Source of the DNA: an uncultured beta proteobacterium
Lineage (GTDB): Bacteria; Pseudomonadota; Gammaproteobacteria; Burkholderiales; Burkholderiaceae_B
Assembly: GCA_903932425.1 (NCBI GenBank)
Contig: CAIZGG010000096.1
Location: 1-59,021, forward strand
DNA length: 59,021 bases
Direction: 5' to 3'
A program made the position numbers and the translations under genes. The notes beneath the pieces were generated by a model. It did no database searches. It saw only the letters and a list, made by a program, of their open reading frames with translations, and was not told the DNA's origin. Every line of letters starts with the position of its first letter. The first letter of the stretch is position 1. Below are positions 52,027-59,021 of this stretch, piece by piece.

Positions 52027-53118
52027 ATGACAAGCCCCGTCGAAGTCACAGCCAAACCGATCATTTTGGTGGTCGATGACACACCAGATAACTTATCTTT
52101 GATCGCGGGTCTGTTCAAAGAGTTTTACACGGTAAAGATTGCAAATAGCGGTGAGAAGGCCTTAAAGATAGCCCAAGGCGAGAGTAAGCCGGCTTTAATC
52201 TTGCTTGATGTGATGATGCCAGGTATGGACGGTTATGAGGTGATCGGTCGATTAAAAGCCGATAGTGCCACTCGCGATATTCCAGTGATTTTTTTAACCG
52301 CAAAAACGGATATCGAAGACGAAGCAAAAGGTTTGGAGCTTGGCGCAGTCGATTACATCACCAAGCCGATCAGCCCACCCGTTGTGCTGGCGCGGGTGAA
52401 AAATCATTTGATCTTAAAGGCCGCAAAGGACGCGATAGAGAGTAATCGCAAAATTCTTGAAGACGAAAAAAAGCTCGTAGAGATTGAGCAGCTCAAAACT
52501 GAAAAGTTGATGCTCAACATTTTGCCTAAGCCTATCGCAGATCGTTTGAAGCGAGGCGAAAAAAATATCTCTGGGGCATACCCAGAGGTGACGATTTTAT
52601 TTGCTGACTTGGTCGGCTTTACTGAGATGTCGAGTCAGTTGCGTGCGGTTGAACTTGTAAGTTTGCTCAATGACTTATTTTCGCGTTTTGATCGGCGGGC
52701 AGAAGATTTAGGCGTTGAAAAAATTAAAACCATTGGCGATGCTTACCTAGTCGCCGGCGGCATCCCAATTCCTCGTGGTGATCATGCTGAGATTACGGCT
52801 GAGATGGCGCTTGGCATGTTTAATGATCTGAAAGCATTTAATCGCGAGCGAGGTAAGGACTTGAAGATGCGGGTAGGTTTAAATTCAGGCCCCGTTGTGG
52901 CGGGCGTGATTGGTTTTACTAAGTTTTCGTACGATTTATGGGGCAGTACGGTCAACACTGCGAGTCGAATGGAGTCGACGGCCGCACCAGGCACGATCCA
53001 AATCTCGGCAATGACCCACGAACTACTTCAAGACAACTACATTTTCTCAAAAAATGGCTTGGTGCAATGCAAGGGCTTGGGTGAAATTGAAGCCTATGCT
53101 TTGATAGGAAAGCGCTGA
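52027..53118 (+). CDS. response regulator fused to a class III nucleotide cyclase
   Basis: A 363-residue protein from ATG 52027. A receiver domain (about 10-130) has the DDTPDN acidic pocket, phosphoacceptor Asp61 (LLDVMMPG) and the TAKTD/YITKPI switch residues. A coiled-coil linker (about 130-175) leads to a class III cyclase (about 185-355). The metal Asp residues are Asp194 (FADLVGFT) and Asp238 (TIGDAYLVAGG), and the transition-state Asn/Arg are in WGSTVNTASRME, so the catalytic site looks active. It would make cAMP (or cGMP) when phosphorylated by an unlinked sensor kinase. No kinase is adjacent. Confidence 0.92.
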   Translation: MTSPVEVTAKPIILVVDDTPDNLSLIAGLFKEFYTVKIANSGEKALKIAQGESKPALILLDVMMPGMDGYEVIGRLKADSATRDIPVIFLTAKTDIEDEAKGLELGAVDYITKPISPPVVLARVKNHLILKAAKDAIESNRKILEDEKKLVEIEQLKTEKLMLNILPKPIADRLKRGEKNISGAYPEVTILFADLVGFTEMSSQLRAVELVSLLNDLFSRFDRRAEDLGVEKIKTIGDAYLVAGGIPIPRGDHAEITAEMALGMFNDLKAFNRERGKDLKMRVGLNSGPVVAGVIGFTKFSYDLWGSTVNTASRMESTAAPGTIQISAMTHELLQDNYIFSKNGLVQCKGLGEIEAYALIGKR

Positions 53119-53192
53119 GTCCACGCACATACAACTCGATCAGTCATGGTGATTCAGATCGTGGCCGATCGGGTCGCGACGCCAGTCTTTAC

Positions 53193-54194
53193 TTAGTCCT
53201 GCTTTTCAATCTTCGCGTCTTGCAAGATCTTTCCCCAGCGGGTGTACTCTGCATTCACATAGGCTTGAAACGCGGCCGGGTTCTCCATGCTTGAGGGCAT
53301 GATGCCCGCGGCTTCAAGTTTGGTTCTGACGTCAGGGCGAGCGATTGTTTTGATAATGGCAGTGTTGATCTTTGCCACGATCGGCTCTGGTGTTTTGACC
53401 GGAACAAACAGCCCCAGCCAGTTCACCGCGCTAAAGCCGGGCAAAAATTCACCCACGGGTGCCAGGTCTGGCACAAAGCTCATGCGCTCAGCACTCGTGA
53501 CGGCAATCCCTTTGAGGCGCCCGTCAGCCATCATTGGCATCAGCGGTGAAATGTCCATCACGATTCCGTCGACATGACCTGCAACGGTATCCGTCACTGC
53601 GGGCCCTGCGCCTTTGTAGGGCACGTGAACCAGACGCCCTTTAGAAGCCGCTTGCAATAACTCAATGGTGAGGTGCGATACCCCGCCCGTACCGGCAGAC
53701 GACAACGTAACATCGCGAGTTTTAGAAACCGCAATGAGGTCTGCGATTGTTTTGACGTTGGGCAAAGTCGGGCCCATGGCAATACCAAGCGGTGTTGAAC
53801 CTACTCGGTTGATCGCCCGAAAATCGACTGGCGTATTAAAGGGCGGTGTCTTTGCAGCCTGAGGCGACACAATAATCGGACTCAAGCTACCAAGCAAAAT
53901 CATGTAGCCGTCGGGAGCAGCGCGCGACACATAGGTGCCTGAGATCATGCCCGCAGCGCCAGGCTTATTCTCAATCACGATTGTGGCGCCAAGCGCCTCG
54001 CCTAAGGCGGGTGCGATTGCGCGCGCGGTCAGGTCGTTAGAGCCCCCTGGTGGGTAGCTCACCACGAGGGTGACGGGCTTGTTTGGATAGTCTTGGGCGA
54101 TGGCCTGCGAGAAGGTCAGGGTAGTCGATACGAGTAGCGCTGCGCAAAGTGCGTGCGCAGCGAAGGGATGCATCAATGCGGATTTTTTATTCAC
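53193..54194 (-). CDS. Bug-family periplasmic binding protein 8
   Basis: About 333 residues. I prefer the GTG at 54194 (weak GAGA before it, giving a Lys-rich n-region); the ATG at 54173 is the alternative. The signal peptide ends near QAIAQ, then DYPNKPVTLVVSYPPGGSND and VIENKPGAAGMIS. It is divergent from the PhnS-like gene, with repeated GCACAAA boxes between them. Confidence 0.91.
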   Translation of the reverse strand: MNKKSALMHPFAAHALCAALLVSTTLTFSQAIAQDYPNKPVTLVVSYPPGGSNDLTARAIAPALGEALGATIVIENKPGAAGMISGTYVSRAAPDGYMILLGSLSPIIVSPQAAKTPPFNTPVDFRAINRVGSTPLGIAMGPTLPNVKTIADLIAVSKTRDVTLSSAGTGGVSHLTIELLQAASKGRLVHVPYKGAGPAVTDTVAGHVDGIVMDISPLMPMMADGRLKGIAVTSAERMSFVPDLAPVGEFLPGFSAVNWLGLFVPVKTPEPIVAKINTAIIKTIARPDVRTKLEAAGIMPSSMENPAAFQAYVNAEYTRWGKILQDAKIEKQD

Positions 54195-54252
54195 GGCTGT
54201 CTCAATTTTGAATTTTGTTTTAGTGGAGTATAGCGGCAGCGACCTGACACGA

Positions 54253-54288
54253 CAGTATATGCACAAATCGGTAGCAGTATGCACAAAA
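54253..54288. promoter_or_regulatory. direct repeats of GCACAAA, possible operator
   Basis: CAGTATATGCACAAA and CAGTATGCACAAAA lie with their GCACAAA parts 20 bp apart, about two helix turns, between two divergent genes. The arrangement suits a dimeric regulator, but the regulator is not identified. Confidence 0.5.
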
Positions 54289-54354
54289 TGAGTGAGTGGA
54301 CAGGGAGCAACTTAGTCGAAACTAGTACGTTTTCTATGTTTGGGATTTCGAGTG

Positions 54355-55401
54355 ATGAAAGTACTGAGTTTCTTAAAGGCATTCGCCTTGCGCCAAGCAA
54401 GCGCATACCTACTGCTGGCGTCAGCGTTAACCGGTGCGGCCTCGGTTGCAGGTGAGTTGACCATTTATAGCTCTGCTGAGGGTGATAATTTAAAAACTCT
54501 TGCCTCACGCTTTAGCAAGGCTCACCCTGAGATCAAAGTGACTTGGGTCCGCGACTCGACTGGTAGCCTTCAGGCGCGTATCCTCGCAGAGAAAGACAAC
54601 CCTCGCAACGATCTGTACTTTGGGCACTCAGTCACCAATTTATTAGCGCTTGATGCGCTGAATATGTTGTTGCCCTATCGGCCGGTGGGCGTCGAAAAAT
54701 TGAAAGAAAAATTTCGCGACCAACGAGATCCACCGAGTTGGGCGGGTCTCTGGGGGTTTGGTACCGTCATTTGCTTCAACACAGAAGAAGCTAAAAAGAG
54801 AAATCTTCCGCGGCCGGATAAGTGGTCTGACCTGACCGACCCTGTTTATAAAGGACAGATTGTGATGCCTAACCCATCATCCTCTGGCACGGGCTTTCTG
54901 AATGTGTCGGGCTGGCTTCAGTTGATGGGTAAGGATCAGGCCTGGGCATTTATGGATGCGTTACACCAAAATATCGCAAGCTATACGTCTTCAGGCTCGA
55001 AGCCTTGCGAGCAAACTGCGGCCGGGAATTATGTGCTTGGAATTTCACTGCCGTCGCGTGGCGCAACCTTAAAGGCAGTTGGCGCGCCGCTTGACCTCAT
55101 TGTTCCCTCAGACGGTATTGGTTGGGAGTTGCAAGGCGTCGCGATTGCAAAGACTGCGAAAAATCTAAAAGACGCACAGACGTTCGTGGATTGGTCTATC
55201 ACAGAGGCCGCGATGGATGCCTATGCTGTGCGTGCCGATGTAGTCGCCTATCCCGTCAAAACGCCAAAGGCGAAAAACCTTTCGTCTGAATTAGCAAGCC
55301 GTATGATCAAAAACGACTTTGCCTGGGCATCGGCAAATCAAGCGGATATTTTGAAAGAATGGTTGACGCGCTACGACAGCAAGACCGAGTTAAAGAAGTA
55401 A
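54355..55401 (+). CDS. 2-aminoethylphosphonate-type ABC binding protein (PhnS-like)
   Basis: A 348-residue periplasmic protein of the Fe(III)/phosphonate-binding fold, with a signal peptide ending near SVAGE. It matches the putative 2-aminoethylphosphonate-binding family (PhnS2-type) closely: VTWVRDSTGSLQARILAEKDNP early, then the IVMPNPSSSGTGFLNVSGWLQ and QNIASYTSSGSKPCE segments. It probably binds an organophosphonate. The ATG at 54355 is preferred over upstream TTG/GTG codons. No ABC permease or ATPase is adjacent, so it is an orphan or uses a distant transporter. Confidence 0.85.
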   Translation: MKVLSFLKAFALRQASAYLLLASALTGAASVAGELTIYSSAEGDNLKTLASRFSKAHPEIKVTWVRDSTGSLQARILAEKDNPRNDLYFGHSVTNLLALDALNMLLPYRPVGVEKLKEKFRDQRDPPSWAGLWGFGTVICFNTEEAKKRNLPRPDKWSDLTDPVYKGQIVMPNPSSSGTGFLNVSGWLQLMGKDQAWAFMDALHQNIASYTSSGSKPCEQTAAGNYVLGISLPSRGATLKAVGAPLDLIVPSDGIGWELQGVAIAKTAKNLKDAQTFVDWSITEAAMDAYAVRADVVAYPVKTPKAKNLSSELASRMIKNDFAWASANQADILKEWLTRYDSKTELKK

Positions 55402-55414
55402 CGCGTCGGTGTCT

Positions 55415-56437
55415 TTATTCAACTTTAATCTTTGCCGACTTCACCACCTCTGACCAACGCGCCGATTCTTTTGCAAAAAAGTCTTTGAATTCTGGCGCGC
55501 TAAGTGACATGGGGGTGGCGCCCATCGCCTCAAGCTTTGCAGTCATCTCTGGTGTTTTTACCGAAGTGTTGATTGCTTGGTTTAAACGATTCACAAGCTC
55601 AGGCGGTAAGTTACGCGGGCCAAAGACGCCCCACCATACGGCTACCAAAAAGTCGTTCATGCCTTGTTCGGCAAAAGTGGGCACGTCGGGTAAGGTTTTG
55701 TTACGCGTGGTGCTAGCCGTGCCCAATACTTTAACGTTGCCACTTTGCAAGGCTGAAATGGCCGTGATCTGATTGGTAAACATGAGTTGCACTTGACCGC
55801 CCATCAAGTCGTTTGTGGCAGGTGCACCGCCTTTGTACGGGATGTGTGGGATTGTTGTACCCGCTTTAAGATTAAAGAGGGCAGCCGCTAGATGCTCAGA
55901 GGTGCCCGACCCGCCCGAGGCAAAATTCAAACTGGCAGGATTCGTTTTTGACAGCGCGATTAATTCGCTGACTGTTTTAGCAGGAACTGATTTGTGCGCT
56001 AGCAACACGTTCGGCATTTGACCCACGATCGCCACCGGTGTCAGATCGGTATCGGGGTCATAGTTCAGGTTGCCATACAAAGCTTTGTTGACCGAGTTGC
56101 CCGTTGAGCCCATCAAAAGGGTATAGCCATCCGGATCCGACTTGGCAACGAAGGAGGCGGCGATATTGCCGCCAGCGCCCGCTTTATTCTCAACCACTAC
56201 GTTTTGATTAAATTGCTTTGAAAGTTCGCTCGCCAAGAGCCGCCCAACGATATCCAGGGCACCGCCTGCGTTAAACGGGATGATTAGTTTGATCGGCTTG
56301 TTGGGGTAGGGTTGAGCCGAGCTCTCTTGACTGCCCAGACTCAGGCCAAGGCCTAGTACGCCGACTAGACCTAAGGTCAGCGCCCGGCGTGGCAGCGAAG
56401 GTGCAAAAAATGGGTTCAACAATTTACAGATATTCAT
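55415..56437 (-). CDS. Bug-family periplasmic binding protein 9
   Basis: 340 residues from the ATG at 56437, which has AGGAG 7 bases upstream. The 21-codon longer frame is unlikely. A long basic n-region and signal peptide end near ESSAQ, then PYPNKPIKLIIPFNAGGALD and VVENKAGAGGNIA. It is convergent with the PhnS-like gene (gap 13 bp). Confidence 0.93.
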   Translation of the reverse strand: MNICKLLNPFFAPSLPRRALTLGLVGVLGLGLSLGSQESSAQPYPNKPIKLIIPFNAGGALDIVGRLLASELSKQFNQNVVVENKAGAGGNIAASFVAKSDPDGYTLLMGSTGNSVNKALYGNLNYDPDTDLTPVAIVGQMPNVLLAHKSVPAKTVSELIALSKTNPASLNFASGGSGTSEHLAAALFNLKAGTTIPHIPYKGGAPATNDLMGGQVQLMFTNQITAISALQSGNVKVLGTASTTRNKTLPDVPTFAEQGMNDFLVAVWWGVFGPRNLPPELVNRLNQAINTSVKTPEMTAKLEAMGATPMSLSAPEFKDFFAKESARWSEVVKSAKIKVE

Positions 56438-56620
56438 GGCAAGTCTCCTGAGTCGCTTTTCGTCGCGTTGGGCGATTGCAATCGCCATTTTTGTCACCAT
56501 TCTAATTCAGCCTGCAGACGGCCAATATTCGGTCACGCGCCGGGTCCGTCAATATGCACGGTCATTCGTCTTATAGGGAAGAGATAGCAATTCTTTGAAT
56601 AAGACGTTATCATCGTCGCT

Positions 56621-56980
56621 ATGGTTAATCAATCTAAATACTCGTCCTCCTATCTTCGTTTTTTGAACTTGGTGCAGGCGATTCGTGAAATCCCTACTTT
56701 CCCGGCAATGGATCCGGTCGAAGAGCGCTTGCTGACGATGCTTGCTTCCGTTTGGCATCTTGAAAAAAAGATTAGTGTTCTTGAGGCGATGAGCCTGACC
56801 AACGAGATTTCAGCCACAACAGCCCATCGGCGTCTGAAAACCCTGCGCAAAAAGGGAATGATCGATCTGGATACCGATAAGACCGACAGTCGAGTGAAAT
56901 ACGTTGTGCCAACGGCTCTTGCCAAGCAATATTTCATTACACTTGGTCAGGCGCTAGATAAAGCCCTGCATATGGCCTAG
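56621..56980 (+). CDS. winged-helix regulator, MarR/ArsR-like
   Basis: A 119-residue protein with one helix-turn-helix (about residues 55-90: TNEISATTAHRRLKTLRKKGMIDLDTD) inside a predicted winged helix, and a helical dimerisation part. The wing strand RVKYVVPT follows. It resembles small bacterial wHTH proteins that read a repressible signal. It lies 6 bp before the membrane protein gene, so it may control that operon. Confidence 0.7.
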   Translation: MVNQSKYSSSYLRFLNLVQAIREIPTFPAMDPVEERLLTMLASVWHLEKKISVLEAMSLTNEISATTAHRRLKTLRKKGMIDLDTDKTDSRVKYVVPTALAKQYFITLGQALDKALHMA

Positions 56981-56986
56981 TTAGTC

Positions 56987-57592
56987 ATGGCGCTCGATCC
57001 CCACGTTGGCGTCCAAGCGAGCGCCAACTCTAAATCACAAGCTAATTTCTTGTTCATGCTGCTTTCAGCAGGGGTTGTCGCTTTGCTGTGGGTGCTTCTC
57101 TTTGGTCTGAATCAGTGGGTGTTTGCGGCCACGAGCATCAGCACGGTAATTAACTGGATTTTTTTGCCGGCTGCACTTCGAATGCTGGCGATCATGACCT
57201 GCGACTGGGTTGGCGCGGTTGGCCTCTTTGCTGGCGCGCTGTTGACAAACCAGACAGACCCAGCGGGTGGCTTCACCGACGGGCTGGTGTTGGCGTTTTT
57301 ATCGGCGACGGGCCCTTTAGTGGCTTTTTGGTTCTGCACCAGGCTGCTCAATTTATCGACAAATTTAACTGGTTTGACTGCCAGGCAACTATTGGTCTTT
57401 GCTGGAATCGGCGCGCTGTTAAATGCTGTCCCTCATAATATTTATTTTTATTTTTCGGGTCGCATGAGTAGTCCGATCGAAGGGTTGGCTCCGATGTTTT
57501 TGGGCGACCTGATCGGTACGCTAATCACACTGTATGCGGCCAGTCTTGCCTTGCGCTTTGTGTTTAAGCGTAGCCGTCGCGCGCAGGCCTAA
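56987..57592 (+). CDS. membrane protein with five or six helices, MASE1-like
   Basis: A 201-residue integral membrane protein with about six hydrophobic segments. A WIFLPAALRMLAIM stretch near residue 57 resembles the MASE1 sensor domain, where WxPxGLxLA-like segments occur, but no GGDEF or kinase follows. I do not recognise a specific family. It is encoded directly after the wHTH gene and is probably its partner. Confidence 0.6.
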   Translation: MALDPHVGVQASANSKSQANFLFMLLSAGVVALLWVLLFGLNQWVFAATSISTVINWIFLPAALRMLAIMTCDWVGAVGLFAGALLTNQTDPAGGFTDGLVLAFLSATGPLVAFWFCTRLLNLSTNLTGLTARQLLVFAGIGALLNAVPHNIYFYFSGRMSSPIEGLAPMFLGDLIGTLITLYAASLALRFVFKRSRRAQA

Positions 57593-57596
57593 CAGG

Positions 57597-57929
57597 TCAA
57601 AGCCAACCCTGCCGCCAGTGTTCACGGCTTTTTAAATCACGCCACGGCATGCAGACCTTGCGGCCAGTCATGGCGGCTTCAAGTTCAATGTCGATAATCG
57701 CCTGACCCTCGATTTCGGGCTCAAACACCTTTGTCACTAAAAAATGTTTCTCTTTGCGCTCAGGGTGAACCGCAGTCCACTTGCTGAGCAAGAGTTTTTT
57801 CGGGCTGAGGCGATTGCTTTGCGCGGCACCAACCCTTTGAGCGCCTTCAACGACATCGGCAGCTTTGGTCGCACTGGCGTTGCTGTCGCAGCCGCGAGGA
57901 TTACCTCGTTTGACCTTTTCTGCAGGCAT
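57597..57929 (-). CDS. TIGR02450-type small Trp-rich protein with an N-terminal extension
   Basis: 110 residues. The family core (NRLSPKKLLLSKWTAV, EKHFLVTKV, PWRDLKSREHWRQGW) starts near residue 39. The first 38 residues are a charged extension beyond the usual size of about 70. The ATG overlaps the previous stop as TAATG, supporting this longer start. The family function is unknown. Confidence 0.75.
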   Translation of the reverse strand: MPAEKVKRGNPRGCDSNASATKAADVVEGAQRVGAAQSNRLSPKKLLLSKWTAVHPERKEKHFLVTKVFEPEIEGQAIIDIELEAAMTGRKVCMPWRDLKSREHWRQGWL

Positions 57930-58309
57930 TAACTGTACTCTTTGACTTCAAGCTTAGCCGCCAACGCCTTCGGGACAGTGATTGGCATATCCAGCATCCA
58001 AAAAGACAACCCTTTGCCATGCGTGTCTAAATTCAATGCGTCATTGACTCCGCCATCCAGCACGCCCTCGAGTACAAAGTTCATTGCTTCGAGCTTGGGC
58101 AACACATGGCGCGTGACTTTTGTCGGGTGACGGTAGCTAAACCACTGCGCGACCCGCGCCTCGGTGAGTTGCTCGACAAGCAAGGCGAAGCATTCAGAGT
58201 CCCAAGCAATGACGCTGATATTCGAGGTATTGCCCTTGTCGCCTGCACGGCCATGGGCTAGCTGATACAGCGGCAATTCGACTGCGTTTAAAGAGGTGTT
58301 GGTACTCAT
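57929..58309 (-). CDS. AtuA C-terminal-domain-like protein
   Basis: A 126-residue protein equal to the C-terminal ferredoxin-like part of AtuA (LAHGRAGDKGNTSNISVIA at about 18-36). Here it is a separate gene from the N-terminal part, and its ATG overlaps the preceding stop as ATGA. It is thought to form a complex with the large AtuA subunit in acyclic terpene or related catabolism. Confidence 0.8.
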   Translation of the reverse strand: MSTNTSLNAVELPLYQLAHGRAGDKGNTSNISVIAWDSECFALLVEQLTEARVAQWFSYRHPTKVTRHVLPKLEAMNFVLEGVLDGGVNDALNLDTHGKGLSFWMLDMPITVPKALAAKLEVKEYS

Positions 58310-59021
58310 GCGCGTTGCTCCTGCACAAAACTAAAGCCAGAGGGCACCGCCTCGCGAGGGATGGTGCAAGAGAGTGTGTCTAAGCGCGGCCGCAACGAGG
58401 TTCGAACGCCGCCGCCGCCTGCTGGCCCACAACAATAGAGGGCAGTCACTTCGCGAAGAATTTTTTCGGCGATCTCTTTTTGTAGATGGACGCCAGCGAC
58501 GCGTAGGCGTACGTCGCGTGAGGCGCCTGCGTACCCTTGCGCCATCAGTTCACCCGCATCGTCACCAAAAATACTCAAGGCGCCAATTAAATCCACGCGC
58601 AGTGGCAGCAGGTGCCCGATGCGCTTGCGGATGGTTTCGCCGGCCAGCGCAGCACGCTCCTTTGCCTGAAAGCCCGCGTACGAAATTTCCGCCTCAGCGA
58701 AATAACCATTGTCGTAGCAGACGTTCACTTTCAGCTCGTCGGGGCGCTGATGACCGGTGACGCCTTGCACCAGAATCCGATCAGTGCCCTCGCGCGTGAC
58801 CGTTGCTTGTGTGATGTCTGCCACAACGTCTGGGGTGAGGTAGCGGGCGGGGTCATGCACTTCGTATAGGATCTGTTCGCGCCCCGTGCGGTCATCTACG
58901 CGCCCGCCAGTATTGGCCGCTTTAAACACTGAAAACGTGCCGTCTGCCCGAATCTCTGCGATCGGAAATCCAATGCAATCCATGCCAGGTACTGACTTTT
59001 GGCCCGGTACACTGTAATAGC
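58306..59021 (-). CDS. acyclic terpene utilisation AtuA-family protein, partial
   Basis: At least 238 residues, open at the right edge in the frame that reads SVPGMDCIGFPIAEIRADGT, typical of AtuA. Conserved segments include KAANTGGRVDDRT and GVTGHQRPDELKVNVCYD. The first part of the gene lies outside the window. It forms an operon with the small AtuA-like gene and the Trp-rich protein. Confidence 0.85.
   Translation of the reverse strand, partial: YYSVPGQKSVPGMDCIGFPIAEIRADGTFSVFKAANTGGRVDDRTGREQILYEVHDPARYLTPDVVADITQATVTREGTDRILVQGVTGHQRPDELKVNVCYDNGYFAEAEISYAGFQAKERAALAGETIRKRIGHLLPLRVDLIGALSIFGDDAGELMAQGYAGASRDVRLRVAGVHLQKEIAEKILREVTALYCCGPAGGGGVRTSLRPRLDTLSCTIPREAVPSGFSFVQEQRA

Overview
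The window looks like chromosomal DNA of a betaproteobacterium of the order Burkholderiales, probably Alcaligenaceae- or Comamonadaceae-like. The main reasons are nine separate Bug-family (TctC-like) periplasmic binding proteins without partner permeases, a tandem glycine riboswitch, a selenoneine gene cluster, and catabolic genes of the AtuA, MmgE/PrpD and CaiB types. No rRNA, CRISPR array, complete insertion sequence or prophage was seen. There is one tRNA, tRNA-Arg(ACG), at 51718-51794.

Layout. 1-5.8 kb: a truncated SbmA/BacA-like transporter fragment at the left edge, a DadA-type amino-acid dehydrogenase behind a tandem glycine riboswitch, the first Bug protein, an SDR, a small periplasmic protein and a cupin. 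5.8-17.4 kb: transport and catabolic genes (Bug proteins, a DctPMQ TRAP transporter, a cyclase), then an amidase/cysteine-hydrolase operon preceded by two chained 11-codon mini-ORFs. A duplicated pair of tiny coiled-coil membrane proteins with a third dispersed copy follows. 17.6-27.4 kb: a PAS-GGDEF-EAL protein, MmgE/PrpD, a PuuE-like deacetylase, a VOC protein, two more Bug proteins, a MetE-like protein and an isocitrate/isopropylmalate-type dehydrogenase.

27.5-38.1 kb is a reduced-phosphorus region. An intact ptxABCD operon for phosphite uptake and oxidation lies behind a good PhoB box. Divergent from it are a PhyH-type dioxygenase, a Rossmann/SAF oxidoreductase and a HIT protein. Beyond a LysR gene lies a second phosphonate/phosphite ABC transporter that is decaying: phnD is truncated, phnC has an internal deletion and a frameshift, phnE1 has a T8 frameshift, and only phnE2 is intact. 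38.2-43.0 kb is a selenoneine cluster (senA divergent from senB-senC), followed on the senBC strand by an OpuC-type binding-protein/permease fusion that could be a selenoneine or ergothioneine transporter.

43-59 kb: a CoA-transferase, a Fur-regulated feoAB with a coupled glycosyltransferase, a TPP enzyme with an SDR and a Bug protein, the tRNA, a response regulator fused to a class III nucleotide cyclase, two Bug proteins flanking an orphan 2-aminoethylphosphonate-type binding protein, a small regulator with a membrane protein, and an AtuA operon running off the right edge.

Three themes link the genes: scavenging of carboxylates and unusual carbon sources (Bug, TRAP and catabolic enzymes), use of reduced or organic phosphorus (ptx, phn, PhnS-like), and selenium/iron metabolism (sen, feo). 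The most promising places for something undescribed are the transporter fusion beside the sen genes, the dioxygenase-oxidoreductase-HIT set beside ptx, the tandem mini-ORF leader, and the small protein paired with the amidase.
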